From Prevotella sp. (GTDB lineage Bacteria > Bacteroidota > Bacteroidia > Bacteroidales > Bacteroidaceae), in assembly GCA_017447515.1 (NCBI GenBank), contig JAFSNG010000049.1, positions 62,001 through 126,000 of the forward strand: a DNA stretch of 64,000 bases, written 5' to 3'. Below are positions 33,066 to 41,438 of this stretch, piece by piece. Numbering within the stretch: the first letter of the stretch is position 1; the number at the start of each line of letters is the position of its first letter. A program made the translations under genes and the position numbers. Below the pieces are notes generated by a model. The model ran no database searches. It was not told the DNA's origin and saw only the letters and a program-made list of their open reading frames with translations.

Positions 33066-34431
33066 TCTGTTCGGTGTGGCCGTGCTGCTCTTTTTCGCAC
33101 TGGCCTATCCCCATCATTTGCATTATCAGGAGCAGTTCCAGCTGTTCCTTTTCGACAGCACCTACGTCTGGGATATTGTCCGTCATCCAGGAGGCGTTGC
33201 CGACCTGTTAGGACGTTTCTGCACGCAGTTTTTCCTGTATGCCTGGGTGGGCGCTGCCATCATTGCCATCCTACTTTCGGCAATACAACTCCTAACCCTC
33301 CGCCTTCTCACTTCTCACCTCTTCTACGGCCTTAGCTTCGTCCCGTCCTTCCTACTTTGGCTATTCCTGCTTGACGAGAATGCACTGATGAGTGGCGTCT
33401 GGGCAGTCCTGCTCACGCTGCTTGTTGCTTGCGTCATCGTCAAATTGACAAGCGGATGGATGCGACGCATCCTACTCATCCTCGCCATTCCTGTCCTTTA
33501 CTTTTTGGTAGGCCCTGTATGTCTCCCGATACCCATCGAGAGCCTGTGGCTTGGCATCCATTACTACCGCTACCCCACCGTATTTCCGTGGCTCCTTTGG
33601 GGTGCTGCCCTATCTATTTGGATGATTTTCGGGTTGTATCTCCTAATCCGTCGTCGTCAGGTACATTCCTCTCGCCTCTCATCTCTTATTCCTTATCTCT
33701 CCTTTGCAATCGTTGCAGTCATCATGGGCTCCTACGCCTGGAAGAACGCCAATTTCAAGGCCGAACGCGTGATGCAATACGACTTCATGGCGCGCCACCA
33801 GCAGTGGAACCGCATCCTTCAGACCATCAGTGCCGAGAAGCCCAACAACCAAATCGGTGTGACGGTACAGAATCTGGCTTTGGCGATGAACGGTATGCTC
33901 TTGGAACAAATGGCTAATTTCAATCAGAACGGCATTGCCGGTCTGCTGCCCGACGTCAAGGAAGACGCTACGAGCCCTCTGCCCACCGCTGAAGCATTCT
34001 ATCAGCTGGGCATGATCAATGTTGCCCAGCGAACGGTCTTCGAGGCTCAGGAGGCCATTCTCGACTTCCAGAAGAGCGGTCGCTGCTACCAGCGTCTGGC
34101 ACAAACCAACCTCATCAACGGCCAGTACGAGGTGGCCCGCAAATATCTCTCCGCCCTGCAGAAGACCCTCTTCTATCGCGACTGGGCCAACGAGACCCTG
34201 CCGTTGTTGGGCAACGAAGAGGCCATTGCCCGTCACCCCGAATACGGACGCCTGCGCCAGTGGGCTTACAAAGATGAATTCTATTTCAGCGACCATGTGA
34301 CACCCGAGATGCTCGAAAGCCTCTACTTCGGCAACACCGACAATCGCATGGCCTATCAATACCTCTTGGCTTACTATGTGCTGACAGGCGACCGCGAAAG
34401 ATACAATCAATTCATGTCCAAAAAGCAATGA
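33037..34431 (+). CDS. DUF6057-type polytopic membrane protein, copy 2
   Basis: A 464-residue relative of copy 1, overlapping the upstream gene by 29 bp. About eight to nine helices in the first 240 residues (LFGVAVLLFFALAY, FFLYAWVGAAIIAILLSAIQ, ILLILAIPVLYFLVGPVCLP), then a soluble helical part with NVAQRTVFEAQEAILDFQKS and KYLSALQKTLFYRDWANETL, parallel to copy 1. Low-complexity CTCACTTCTCACCTC and CTCTCGCCTCTCATCTC tracts encode LLTSHL and SSRLSSL segments in the membrane part. It ends with an ATGA overlap to the lipoprotein gene. Confidence 0.68.
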   Translation: MNLARCLTSSLFGVAVLLFFALAYPHHLHYQEQFQLFLFDSTYVWDIVRHPGGVADLLGRFCTQFFLYAWVGAAIIAILLSAIQLLTLRLLTSHLFYGLSFVPSFLLWLFLLDENALMSGVWAVLLTLLVACVIVKLTSGWMRRILLILAIPVLYFLVGPVCLPIPIESLWLGIHYYRYPTVFPWLLWGAALSIWMIFGLYLLIRRRQVHSSRLSSLIPYLSFAIVAVIMGSYAWKNANFKAERVMQYDFMARHQQWNRILQTISAEKPNNQIGVTVQNLALAMNGMLLEQMANFNQNGIAGLLPDVKEDATSPLPTAEAFYQLGMINVAQRTVFEAQEAILDFQKSGRCYQRLAQTNLINGQYEVARKYLSALQKTLFYRDWANETLPLLGNEEAIARHPEYGRLRQWAYKDEFYFSDHVTPEMLESLYFGNTDNRMAYQYLLAYYVLTGDRERYNQFMSKKQ

Positions 34432-35924
34432 GAAAAATCGTTTATTGTTTATTGTTTATTGTTTATTGTTTCGCCGCTTGCACCGAGACCGTCAGCGATG
34501 CCAAGCAGGAGACCGCTCAGCCCAGCATATACCCCGACTACATCGGTGTCACCATACCCGTCAATATCGCACCGCTCAATTTCAGCATGGCCGACGATGA
34601 AGCCTTGCTTGTTGATGCCGTCATTACCAACCGCCAAGGCCACACGCTGCACAGCCAGGGCGACGATGCCGTCGATTTCGACCTTGACGACTGGCACGCG
34701 CTGCTCGCCGACACCCGTGGCGACTCGCTCACCGTCACCGTGTCCGCCAAATACGACGACGGCTGGCACACCTATCGTCCCTTTGCCCTCTACGTCAGCC
34801 CCGACAGCATCGACTACGGCCTCTGCTACCGCCTCATCGAACCCGGCTACGAGGTGTGGAGCAAGATGGGCATCTACGAACGCGACCTCTCGTCGTTCGA
34901 TGAAAGCGCGCTCATCGAAAACACCCAGTTCGAGGGTTGCATCAACTGCCACAGCTTCAACCGTGGCAACCCTGCCGACATGAGCCTCCACATCCGAGGC
35001 CCCCACGGTGCCACCCTGTTGCGACACGACAATAGTCCATTCACCGCCTACAACACCAAGACCCCGCAGACCCTCGGTCTCTGCGTCTATCCCTACTGGC
35101 ACCCCTCAGGACGCTATATTGCCTATTCCACAAATACTACGCGTCAGCTCTTCCATAGTGCCGACCGCAACCGCATCGAGGTCTTCGACGAAGCCTCCGA
35201 CATTCAGGTCTACGACGTCGAAAAGAACGAGCTCATCCTCTCGACCCTTGTCAAGCAGGACTCCGTCTACGAGACCTTCCCCGTCTTCTCCGCCGACGGC
35301 CGCTCACTCTATTTCTGCGCCGCCCGTGCCCTTCCACAGGTTGACCAATCTGAGCAATCTGCGAAATCTGCGGTCCTGCTCGACTCCATCCGCTACAACC
35401 TCTGCCGCATCGATTTCGACCCCGCCACGGGAACCTTCGGCGACCATATTGACACTATCATTGACGCCGCATCGCAAGGTAAGTCCATTTCCTTCCCCCG
35501 ACCCTCCTACGACGGCCGTTTCCTCTGCTACACGCTCTCCGACTACGGCCAGTTCAGCATCTGGCACCACGAAGCCGATCTCTGGCTTCTCGACTTGAAC
35601 AAGGCGGCAGCCAGTCCCATGACCGGCGCGAATTCCGACGATACTGAATCATTCCATAACTGGAGTTCCAACTCCCGCTGGCTCGTGCTCAGTTCCCGCC
35701 GCGACGACGGACTCTTTACCCGTCCCTATTTCTGTCACATCGACACTGACGGCCGCGTCAGCAAGGCCTTCATGCTCCCCCAGCGCCATCCCCGCCAGTT
35801 CTACCGCGACCGTTTCTTCTCCTTCAACGTCCCCGAGTTCATCATCTCCCCCACCCGCTTCGACGGCCGCCAAGCCGCCCGCATCATCAACTCCCCCTCT
35901 CGCAAAGACTTCTCCGTCCGCTAA
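34428..35924 (+). CDS. CxxCH beta-propeller lipoprotein, copy 2
   Basis: A 498-residue paralogue of the lipoprotein at 31491. Signal peptide ends FAAC (lipid Cys18). Shared landmarks: IYPDYIGVTIPVNIAPLNF, CYRLIEPGYEVW, haem motif CINCHS at 171-176, VYPYWHPSGRYIAYSTNTTR, FPVFSADGRSLYFC, NWSSNSRWLVLSSRRDDGLF, KAFMLPQRHP. Two repetitive tracts lie in the gene: four 7-bp units in the signal peptide (34441-34468) and three 9-bp units encoding QSEQSAKSA (35346-35372). Coupled to the membrane protein by a 4-bp overlap. Function unknown. Confidence 0.72.
   Translation: MRKIVYCLLFIVYCFAACTETVSDAKQETAQPSIYPDYIGVTIPVNIAPLNFSMADDEALLVDAVITNRQGHTLHSQGDDAVDFDLDDWHALLADTRGDSLTVTVSAKYDDGWHTYRPFALYVSPDSIDYGLCYRLIEPGYEVWSKMGIYERDLSSFDESALIENTQFEGCINCHSFNRGNPADMSLHIRGPHGATLLRHDNSPFTAYNTKTPQTLGLCVYPYWHPSGRYIAYSTNTTRQLFHSADRNRIEVFDEASDIQVYDVEKNELILSTLVKQDSVYETFPVFSADGRSLYFCAARALPQVDQSEQSAKSAVLLDSIRYNLCRIDFDPATGTFGDHIDTIIDAASQGKSISFPRPSYDGRFLCYTLSDYGQFSIWHHEADLWLLDLNKAAASPMTGANSDDTESFHNWSSNSRWLVLSSRRDDGLFTRPYFCHIDTDGRVSKAFMLPQRHPRQFYRDRFFSFNVPEFIISPTRFDGRQAARIINSPSRKDFSVR
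34441..34468 (+). repeat. Four TTTATTG heptamers in a signal peptide
   Basis: Four exact 7-bp units directly after codon 4 of the lipoprotein gene; the coding frame passes through them as VYCLLFIVYC. Gain or loss of one unit would shift the reading frame and stop synthesis, the hallmark of a contingency repeat. Confidence 0.8.
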
Positions 35925-36125
35925 ACGTTCAAGCAAGGACGTTGTTGCGTTCTTGCACGGCAGTTAACGCGTTCAAGCACGGCAGTTACGCGGTACGAGA
36001 CCGGCAGTAAAAAGGATTTGCCTACAGCCAAATTAATGCGTGGCTACAGGCAAATAAATGTGTGGCTATAGCCAAATTAATATTTGACTATAGGCAATTT
36101 AACATGAGGCAATAGGCAAAATAGA
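35925..36125 (+). repeat. Nine-unit tandem array, 22-bp period
   Basis: Begins at the base after the lipoprotein stop. Units 1-4 (35925, 35947, 35969, 35990) are GCGTTC-AAGCACGGCAGTTA-like; two A bases plus GG separate them from units 5-9 (36016, 36038, 36060, 36082, 36104), which are TGGCTATAGGCAAATTAAT-like. All are 22 bp except unit 3 (21 bp). The core of units 5-9 is palindromic (TGGCTATAGCCA in unit 7). The array ends about 130 bp before the SusC promoter. Confidence 0.8.
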
Positions 36126-36252
36126 CGATACTCCCCCAAAAGGAGCATCTTTTGTTCAAGGTTATTCTTCATTTAAGTTTTTTTAGCATACGTTTTTATA
36201 AAAAGTATCAAAGAAAGGCAAAAAAGTATTATATGTTTTCGAAAAAAAGCAT

Positions 36253-36318
36253 TACCTTTGCAACGTCTTAACAAATTGCGAGAACGGGCTTGCACCGTCT
36301 TTGCAACGTCTTAACAAA
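36253..36318 (+). promoter_or_regulatory. SusC-2 promoter with short leader element E4 and 20-bp direct repeats
   Basis: -7 box TACCTTTG at 36253-36260; no clear -33. The 20-bp string CTTTGCAACGTCTTAACAAA occurs at 36256-36275 and again at 36299-36318. Between them (36276-36298) lies TTGCGAGAACGGGCT joined to TGCACCGT, which equals the two outer arms of hairpin element E2 with the central hairpin absent. A second, downstream copy of part of the -7 box (GTCTTTG) is created by the duplication. Confidence 0.6.
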
Positions 36319-36357
36319 CGCGAATGATATTATATACTATTAACTAATAAGCGAAGT

Positions 36358-39300
36358 ATGAATTTAAATTGCAGTAAAAATTCTCTGCTGGCAGGATTAT
36401 GCGCTATATTCCTGCTAGGCTATTCGCCGGTAACGTATGCCGCTGAGGGCAGTATTCCACTGCCCAACGAGGTGCAACAGGCGAAGAAGATTACTGGTAC
36501 GGTGTCGGACGCCATGGGGCCCGTCATCGGAGCCAGTGTAGTAGTGAAGGGAACCTCGAACGGTGTTGCCACCGACTTCGACGGAAACTTTTCGCTGAGT
36601 GTCAATCAAGGGCAGACCATCGTGGTGAGCTACATCGGCTATCTGACGAAGGAGTTCAAGGTTGACAGTCGTAACAACTACGAGATCATCCTCGAAGAAG
36701 ACAAGAAGATGTTGGACGAGGTGGTCGTCGTGGGTTATGGTACGATGAAGAAGAGCGACATCTCGGGTGCATCGGTATCGTTGGGCGAAAGCGCCGTGAA
36801 GGGTTCTATCATCACGTCGCTCGACCAGTCGTTGCAGGGTCGTGCTGCCGGTGTGTCGGCGGTGCAGACCTCTGGTGCCCCTGGTTCGTCGTCGGCCATT
36901 CGCGTGCGTGGTACTGCTACCATCAACGCCAATGCCGAGCCGCTGTATGTGATTGACGGTGTGCCTGTTCAGAGCGGCGGTACGTCGGGTGCCAGCTACG
37001 GTTTGGGCGACGCACTGGGTAACGGTTCGGTATCGACCATTTCTCCGCTGTCGACCATCGACCCGTCAGACATTGTCTCGATGGAGATTCTGAAGGACGC
37101 CTCCGCCACCGCCATCTACGGTGCCCAGGGTGCCAATGGTGTCGTGCTGATTACCACCAAGCGCGGTAAGGCCGGTGATGCGAAGTTTACGTATAACGGC
37201 ATGGCAGCATGGAACCGTCAGACGAAGCGTCTGGACATGATGAACCTGCGCGAATATTCAGAATACTATAACAGCTATGCCGAAGTGGGCGAAGCAAGCC
37301 ACGTGGGCAACCTCAGCGACCCGTCGCTGCTGGGCAAGGGTACGAACTGGCAGGATGCCATCTTCCAGACGGCTTTCCAGCACTCGCACCAGGTAAGTGC
37401 ACAGGGCGGTTCCGACAAGGTGCAGTACTACGTCAGCGGCAGCTACATGGATCAGGAGGGTACGATTATCGGTTCTGAGTTCAGACGTTTCTCGGCCCGC
37501 ACCAATCTGGACGCACAGCTGAAGAGCTGGCTGAAGATGAGTCTGAGCGTCACCTACTCCGACACGAAGGACGACCTGAAGCTGGCCGACTCGGACGAGG
37601 GTCTTATCGGTTACTCGCTGACCACCATTCCCTCTATACCTATATATAATGTAGACGGCACGTACTCGAGTGTTTCGCAGGAAGGATATACCAACCCGAA
37701 CCCTATCGCTATGGCCATGATGGACGACATCCTGCTGAAGCGTCAGAAGCTGAACGGTAACATCTTCTTCGAGGTGACACCCATCGAGAACCTGGTTTGG
37801 CACGCTGAGCTCGGCTTCGACTTAGGATGGAACAAGGGTGAGACCTACGAACCGATGGTTGACCTCGGCACCTGGAAGCGTTCGAGCAACGAGAGCCGTA
37901 TGCAGAAGAACAGCAGTACGTTCTGGCAGCTGAAGAACTATATCACCTACAGCCGCACCTTCGGCAAGCACTCGGCAACGGCCATGATCGGTCAGGAGTG
38001 CTGGGAGTCGAAGTGGGACTATGTCTCTGTTTACAACACGGGCTTGCCCTCTGACGCCGTACACAATCCCGCACTGGGTGCCGGTACGCCGCAGATTGGC
38101 GCAGGTTACGGCAGCAGTTCGATGGCATCGTTCTTCACCCGCTGGACCTACAGCTACGACAACCGCTACAACGCTACCTATACCTACCGTTACGACGGTA
38201 GCTCGAACTTCGGTCCCAACAAGCGCTGGGCCGGTTTCCACTCGTTTGCTGCCAGCTGGCGTTTCTCGAACGAGAAGTTCATAGAAGAGGCCGTCGGCAA
38301 ATGGCTGTCGAACGGTAAGCTGCGCGTCGGCTGGGGTCAGACCGGTAACTCGAGCATCGGTGGTTACAAGTGGGGTTCTCCGCTGTCAACGATGGAAACG
38401 GCTCTGGGTACCAGCTACCGTCCCGCACAGATTGCCAACAAGTACGTGCAGTGGGAGAGTCAGGAGCAGTGGAACATCGGTCTTGACCTCGGATTCCTGA
38501 ACGACCGCATCAATCTGACCATCGACTGGTATAACAAGGAGTCGAAGGACATGCTGATGCAGCTGCAGTTGCCCTCGTACATGGGTACCAGCGGTAACGG
38601 CTCCTCTGCCCTTGCTGCACCTTATGGCAACTACGGACGTATTCGCAATACGGGTGTTGAAATCTCGCTGAACACACATCCGCTGGTCGGTAAGTTCGAG
38701 TGGGATTCCGAATTCCAGATTTCATTCAACAAGAACAAGCTCGTGAGCCTCTCGGACGGTTCGAGCAACGCTCAGCTCATCGGTTACGGACAGTGGACCG
38801 ACGTGGTGAGCCTCACACAGGCAGGTGAGTCACTCTACACATTCTACGGCTATGTGACCGACGGCGTCTATACCTCGCTGGAGGACATCGAAACCTCGGC
38901 GAAGCCCTCGGCCTACCCGACGAATGGCGTGTTCACGAAGAACTCCACCGTTTACGTTGGCGACATCAAGTATAAGGACCTGAACAGCGACGGCGTCATT
39001 GACGAAAACGACCGTACGAACATCGGTTCGCCGCTGCCCAAGTTCACCTTCGGTTTCAACAATACTTTCCGTTACAAGGGTTTCGACCTGAACATCTTCA
39101 TCAACGGTTCCTACGGCAACAAGGTGGGTAACTACCTGAAGATGAAGCTGACGCACATGAACTCTACGTGGACCAACCAGCTGACCGACGTGGCCTCACG
39201 TGCTATCCTGGAGCCTATCGATCCTACGAAGGACTATTCGGCTGGTGTCGACCGCGGCGACGGACAGCTCATCTACAACTGGTATGACGACCCCCACAAC

Positions 39301-39639
39301 GTCAAGCTGAAGAATCCCGGCACCACCATGCCGCGTGCAACGATTAACGACCCGAACGACAACGACCGTTGGAGCGACCGTTACATTGAAGACGGCAGCT
39401 ACATCCGTCTGAAGAACCTTGCGCTGGGCTACAACTTCCCGAAGAACCTCATCAAGAAGTGGGGTCTGGAGAGCCTGCGCCTCTCGTGCAACATTCAGAA
39501 TCTGGTGACTCTGACCAAGTATGACGGCTACGATCCTGAAATCGGTATCTCAACACAGAGCCCGAACGTCATGGGTCTCGATAACGCCCGTTATCCTTCG
39601 CCTACCACTTATTCGTTTGGTCTTAACGTATCATTCTAA
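36358..39639 (+). CDS. SusC-like TonB-dependent transporter, second locus
   Basis: A 1093-residue SusC protein. Signal peptide about 1-29, regulatory-like domain about 43-120 (KITGTVSDAMGPVIGASVVV), LDEVVVVGYGTMKKSDISGA, plug with IRVRGTATINANAEPLYVID and SMEILKDASATAIYGAQGAN, barrel ending PTTYSFGLNVSF with terminal Phe. First gene of a seven-gene run through 48109. Together with the SusD it imports oligosaccharides released by the GH5 and GH26 enzymes of the same run. Confidence 0.96.
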   Translation: MNLNCSKNSLLAGLCAIFLLGYSPVTYAAEGSIPLPNEVQQAKKITGTVSDAMGPVIGASVVVKGTSNGVATDFDGNFSLSVNQGQTIVVSYIGYLTKEFKVDSRNNYEIILEEDKKMLDEVVVVGYGTMKKSDISGASVSLGESAVKGSIITSLDQSLQGRAAGVSAVQTSGAPGSSSAIRVRGTATINANAEPLYVIDGVPVQSGGTSGASYGLGDALGNGSVSTISPLSTIDPSDIVSMEILKDASATAIYGAQGANGVVLITTKRGKAGDAKFTYNGMAAWNRQTKRLDMMNLREYSEYYNSYAEVGEASHVGNLSDPSLLGKGTNWQDAIFQTAFQHSHQVSAQGGSDKVQYYVSGSYMDQEGTIIGSEFRRFSARTNLDAQLKSWLKMSLSVTYSDTKDDLKLADSDEGLIGYSLTTIPSIPIYNVDGTYSSVSQEGYTNPNPIAMAMMDDILLKRQKLNGNIFFEVTPIENLVWHAELGFDLGWNKGETYEPMVDLGTWKRSSNESRMQKNSSTFWQLKNYITYSRTFGKHSATAMIGQECWESKWDYVSVYNTGLPSDAVHNPALGAGTPQIGAGYGSSSMASFFTRWTYSYDNRYNATYTYRYDGSSNFGPNKRWAGFHSFAASWRFSNEKFIEEAVGKWLSNGKLRVGWGQTGNSSIGGYKWGSPLSTMETALGTSYRPAQIANKYVQWESQEQWNIGLDLGFLNDRINLTIDWYNKESKDMLMQLQLPSYMGTSGNGSSALAAPYGNYGRIRNTGVEISLNTHPLVGKFEWDSEFQISFNKNKLVSLSDGSSNAQLIGYGQWTDVVSLTQAGESLYTFYGYVTDGVYTSLEDIETSAKPSAYPTNGVFTKNSTVYVGDIKYKDLNSDGVIDENDRTNIGSPLPKFTFGFNNTFRYKGFDLNIFINGSYGNKVGNYLKMKLTHMNSTWTNQLTDVASRAILEPIDPTKDYSAGVDRGDGQLIYNWYDDPHNVKLKNPGTTMPRATINDPNDNDRWSDRYIEDGSYIRLKNLALGYNFPKNLIKKWGLESLRLSCNIQNLVTLTKYDGYDPEIGISTQSPNVMGLDNARYPSPTTYSFGLNVSF

Positions 39640-39656
39640 TATAAAAGTATAAGATT

Positions 39657-41417
39657 ATGAAACTGAACAATATCAAATACATGGCAGTTGCCGTCATCAC
39701 AGCCCTCACGATGTCGTCGTGCGATGATTTCCTCGACAGACCCACGGAGGACAGCTACAACACGGACAACTTCTACCAGACTCCCGACCAGTGCCTCAGC
39801 AGTGTCAACTACCTGTACAACTCGCCCTGGTACGACTTCCAACGTGGTTTCATCAAGGTTGGTGAAGTGCTCTCAGGCAACTACTACTGGGGTTCGTCAC
39901 CCTACCTGAACTTCTCGGTGAACGGTTCCGACCAGGACCTGGTCAACATGTCCTACTCGCTGTGGGCTGTCATCGGACACGCCACCACACTGTATAATAC
40001 GCTGGCTGCCACCAACGTGGCCAACAAGAACCAGTGCCTGGGCGAATGCCTCACATGGAAAGCATTTGCTTACTTCTTCCTTGTACGTTCGTTTGGCGAT
40101 GTGCCCATCATTCACAACAACTCCAGCCTGCTGGCTTCCGGCGAATATAACAGTCTGCCGAAGGTAAAGCGTTCCGACGTCTACGAATACATCATCATGA
40201 CGCTGGAGAAGGCGATGGAGGACTTGGAAGGTGTGAAGAATCCTACCGCCGGACGTATCGACTACTATTCTGCCGAAGCACTGCTGGCCAAGGTGTATCT
40301 CACCAGAGCCGGTGTATCGGGTGCGCTCAATGCCAGTGACCTGGCCAAGGCTGCCGAACTGGCCAAGGACGTCATCGACAACTCAGGACGCTCGCTGCTG
40401 GAGAACTACGGCGACGTATGGAAGCTGACCTCTAACCTCGCATCGGAGAGCCTCATCGCTTGGCGTTGGACGGTTGGCTCACAGTGGACCTCTCAGAATA
40501 CGCTGCAGAGCGACCTTGCCCAAGAGGGTATGGACGAATTCGGTGACGACTGGGGCGGCTGGAATGGTCTCTCCGTCGACATGCAGGAGGCTTTCGGCAT
40601 CAAGCTGTTAGAGAACCAGCCTGACGCATGGATTAACCACATCGACACCCGTCTGAAGGCTACGATGATGTTGCCCGGATTCTCGTGGGACTACCTGTGG
40701 CGCGACCACGGCGGCTTGGACTTCCTGCGCTTCCTCTACGACGACACTTACAACGCTGCCGCTACGGGAACGTTGCAGACTCCAACCGGTGCCAACTGCG
40801 TGAAGCACCTGTACGGAAACACTGCCGACCACGTTGCCGACCTGAACATCGCTCCGGCACGTATGGCGTACGCACTGGCTACCCACATCCTACGTCTGTC
40901 GGACATCTATCTCATCTACGCAGAGGCTAAGTTAGGTGCAAACCGCGCCACATCAACGGATGCCGACGTCATCGACGCCTTCTATGCCGTCCGCCATCGT
41001 GCCATTCCGAGCAGCACCCGTCCCACCCAAGTCACTTGGGAAGACATCTGGAAAGAGCGCCGTCTGGAGTTCGCAATGGAAGGCGACCGCTGGTATGACT
41101 ATGTACGCGTGAGCTATTACAATTCCGACTTCTGCGTCAACGAGCTCGTCCATCAGAAGCGCAACGCCTACTGGGGACTGAACGACCTCTACAAGGAGTA
41201 TTACACCACCGGCATGTGGAACGTCGACTCCTCGAAGCAGGGCTACGACACCTCTGTTGCGCCTCCTAACGTGAACGTCCTGCTGCGTCTCGACTCTGAA
41301 ATCGGCAAGAGCTACTTCGCACTGCCCATGTCGTCTGAGGACGTGCTCTACAATCCCAACCTGGGCTCTAACGTAGAAGGTATCCACGTCAACGTACGCG
41401 AAACCTACAGTTACTAA
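39657..41417 (+). CDS. SusD-like lipoprotein, second locus
   Basis: A 586-residue SusD/RagB lipoprotein (signal ending MSSC, lipid Cys22), 17 bp after SusC. Marks: DDFLDRPTEDSYNTDNFYQT, CLGECLTWKAFAYFFLVRSF, GDVPIIHNNSS, YYSAEALLAKVYLTRAGV, LSDIYLIYAEAKLGANR and KERRLEFAMEGDRWYDYVR. Not closely similar to the SusD at 26929, so the two loci probably bind different forms of the polysaccharide. Confidence 0.95.
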   Translation: MKLNNIKYMAVAVITALTMSSCDDFLDRPTEDSYNTDNFYQTPDQCLSSVNYLYNSPWYDFQRGFIKVGEVLSGNYYWGSSPYLNFSVNGSDQDLVNMSYSLWAVIGHATTLYNTLAATNVANKNQCLGECLTWKAFAYFFLVRSFGDVPIIHNNSSLLASGEYNSLPKVKRSDVYEYIIMTLEKAMEDLEGVKNPTAGRIDYYSAEALLAKVYLTRAGVSGALNASDLAKAAELAKDVIDNSGRSLLENYGDVWKLTSNLASESLIAWRWTVGSQWTSQNTLQSDLAQEGMDEFGDDWGGWNGLSVDMQEAFGIKLLENQPDAWINHIDTRLKATMMLPGFSWDYLWRDHGGLDFLRFLYDDTYNAAATGTLQTPTGANCVKHLYGNTADHVADLNIAPARMAYALATHILRLSDIYLIYAEAKLGANRATSTDADVIDAFYAVRHRAIPSSTRPTQVTWEDIWKERRLEFAMEGDRWYDYVRVSYYNSDFCVNELVHQKRNAYWGLNDLYKEYYTTGMWNVDSSKQGYDTSVAPPNVNVLLRLDSEIGKSYFALPMSSEDVLYNPNLGSNVEGIHVNVRETYSY

Positions 41418-41438
41418 TCGTCAAAAGAATCTGTTATT

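Noticed and set aside
35925..36125. CRISPR array
   Set aside because: Repeats are directly adjacent 22-bp units without unique spacers, and no cas genes are present.
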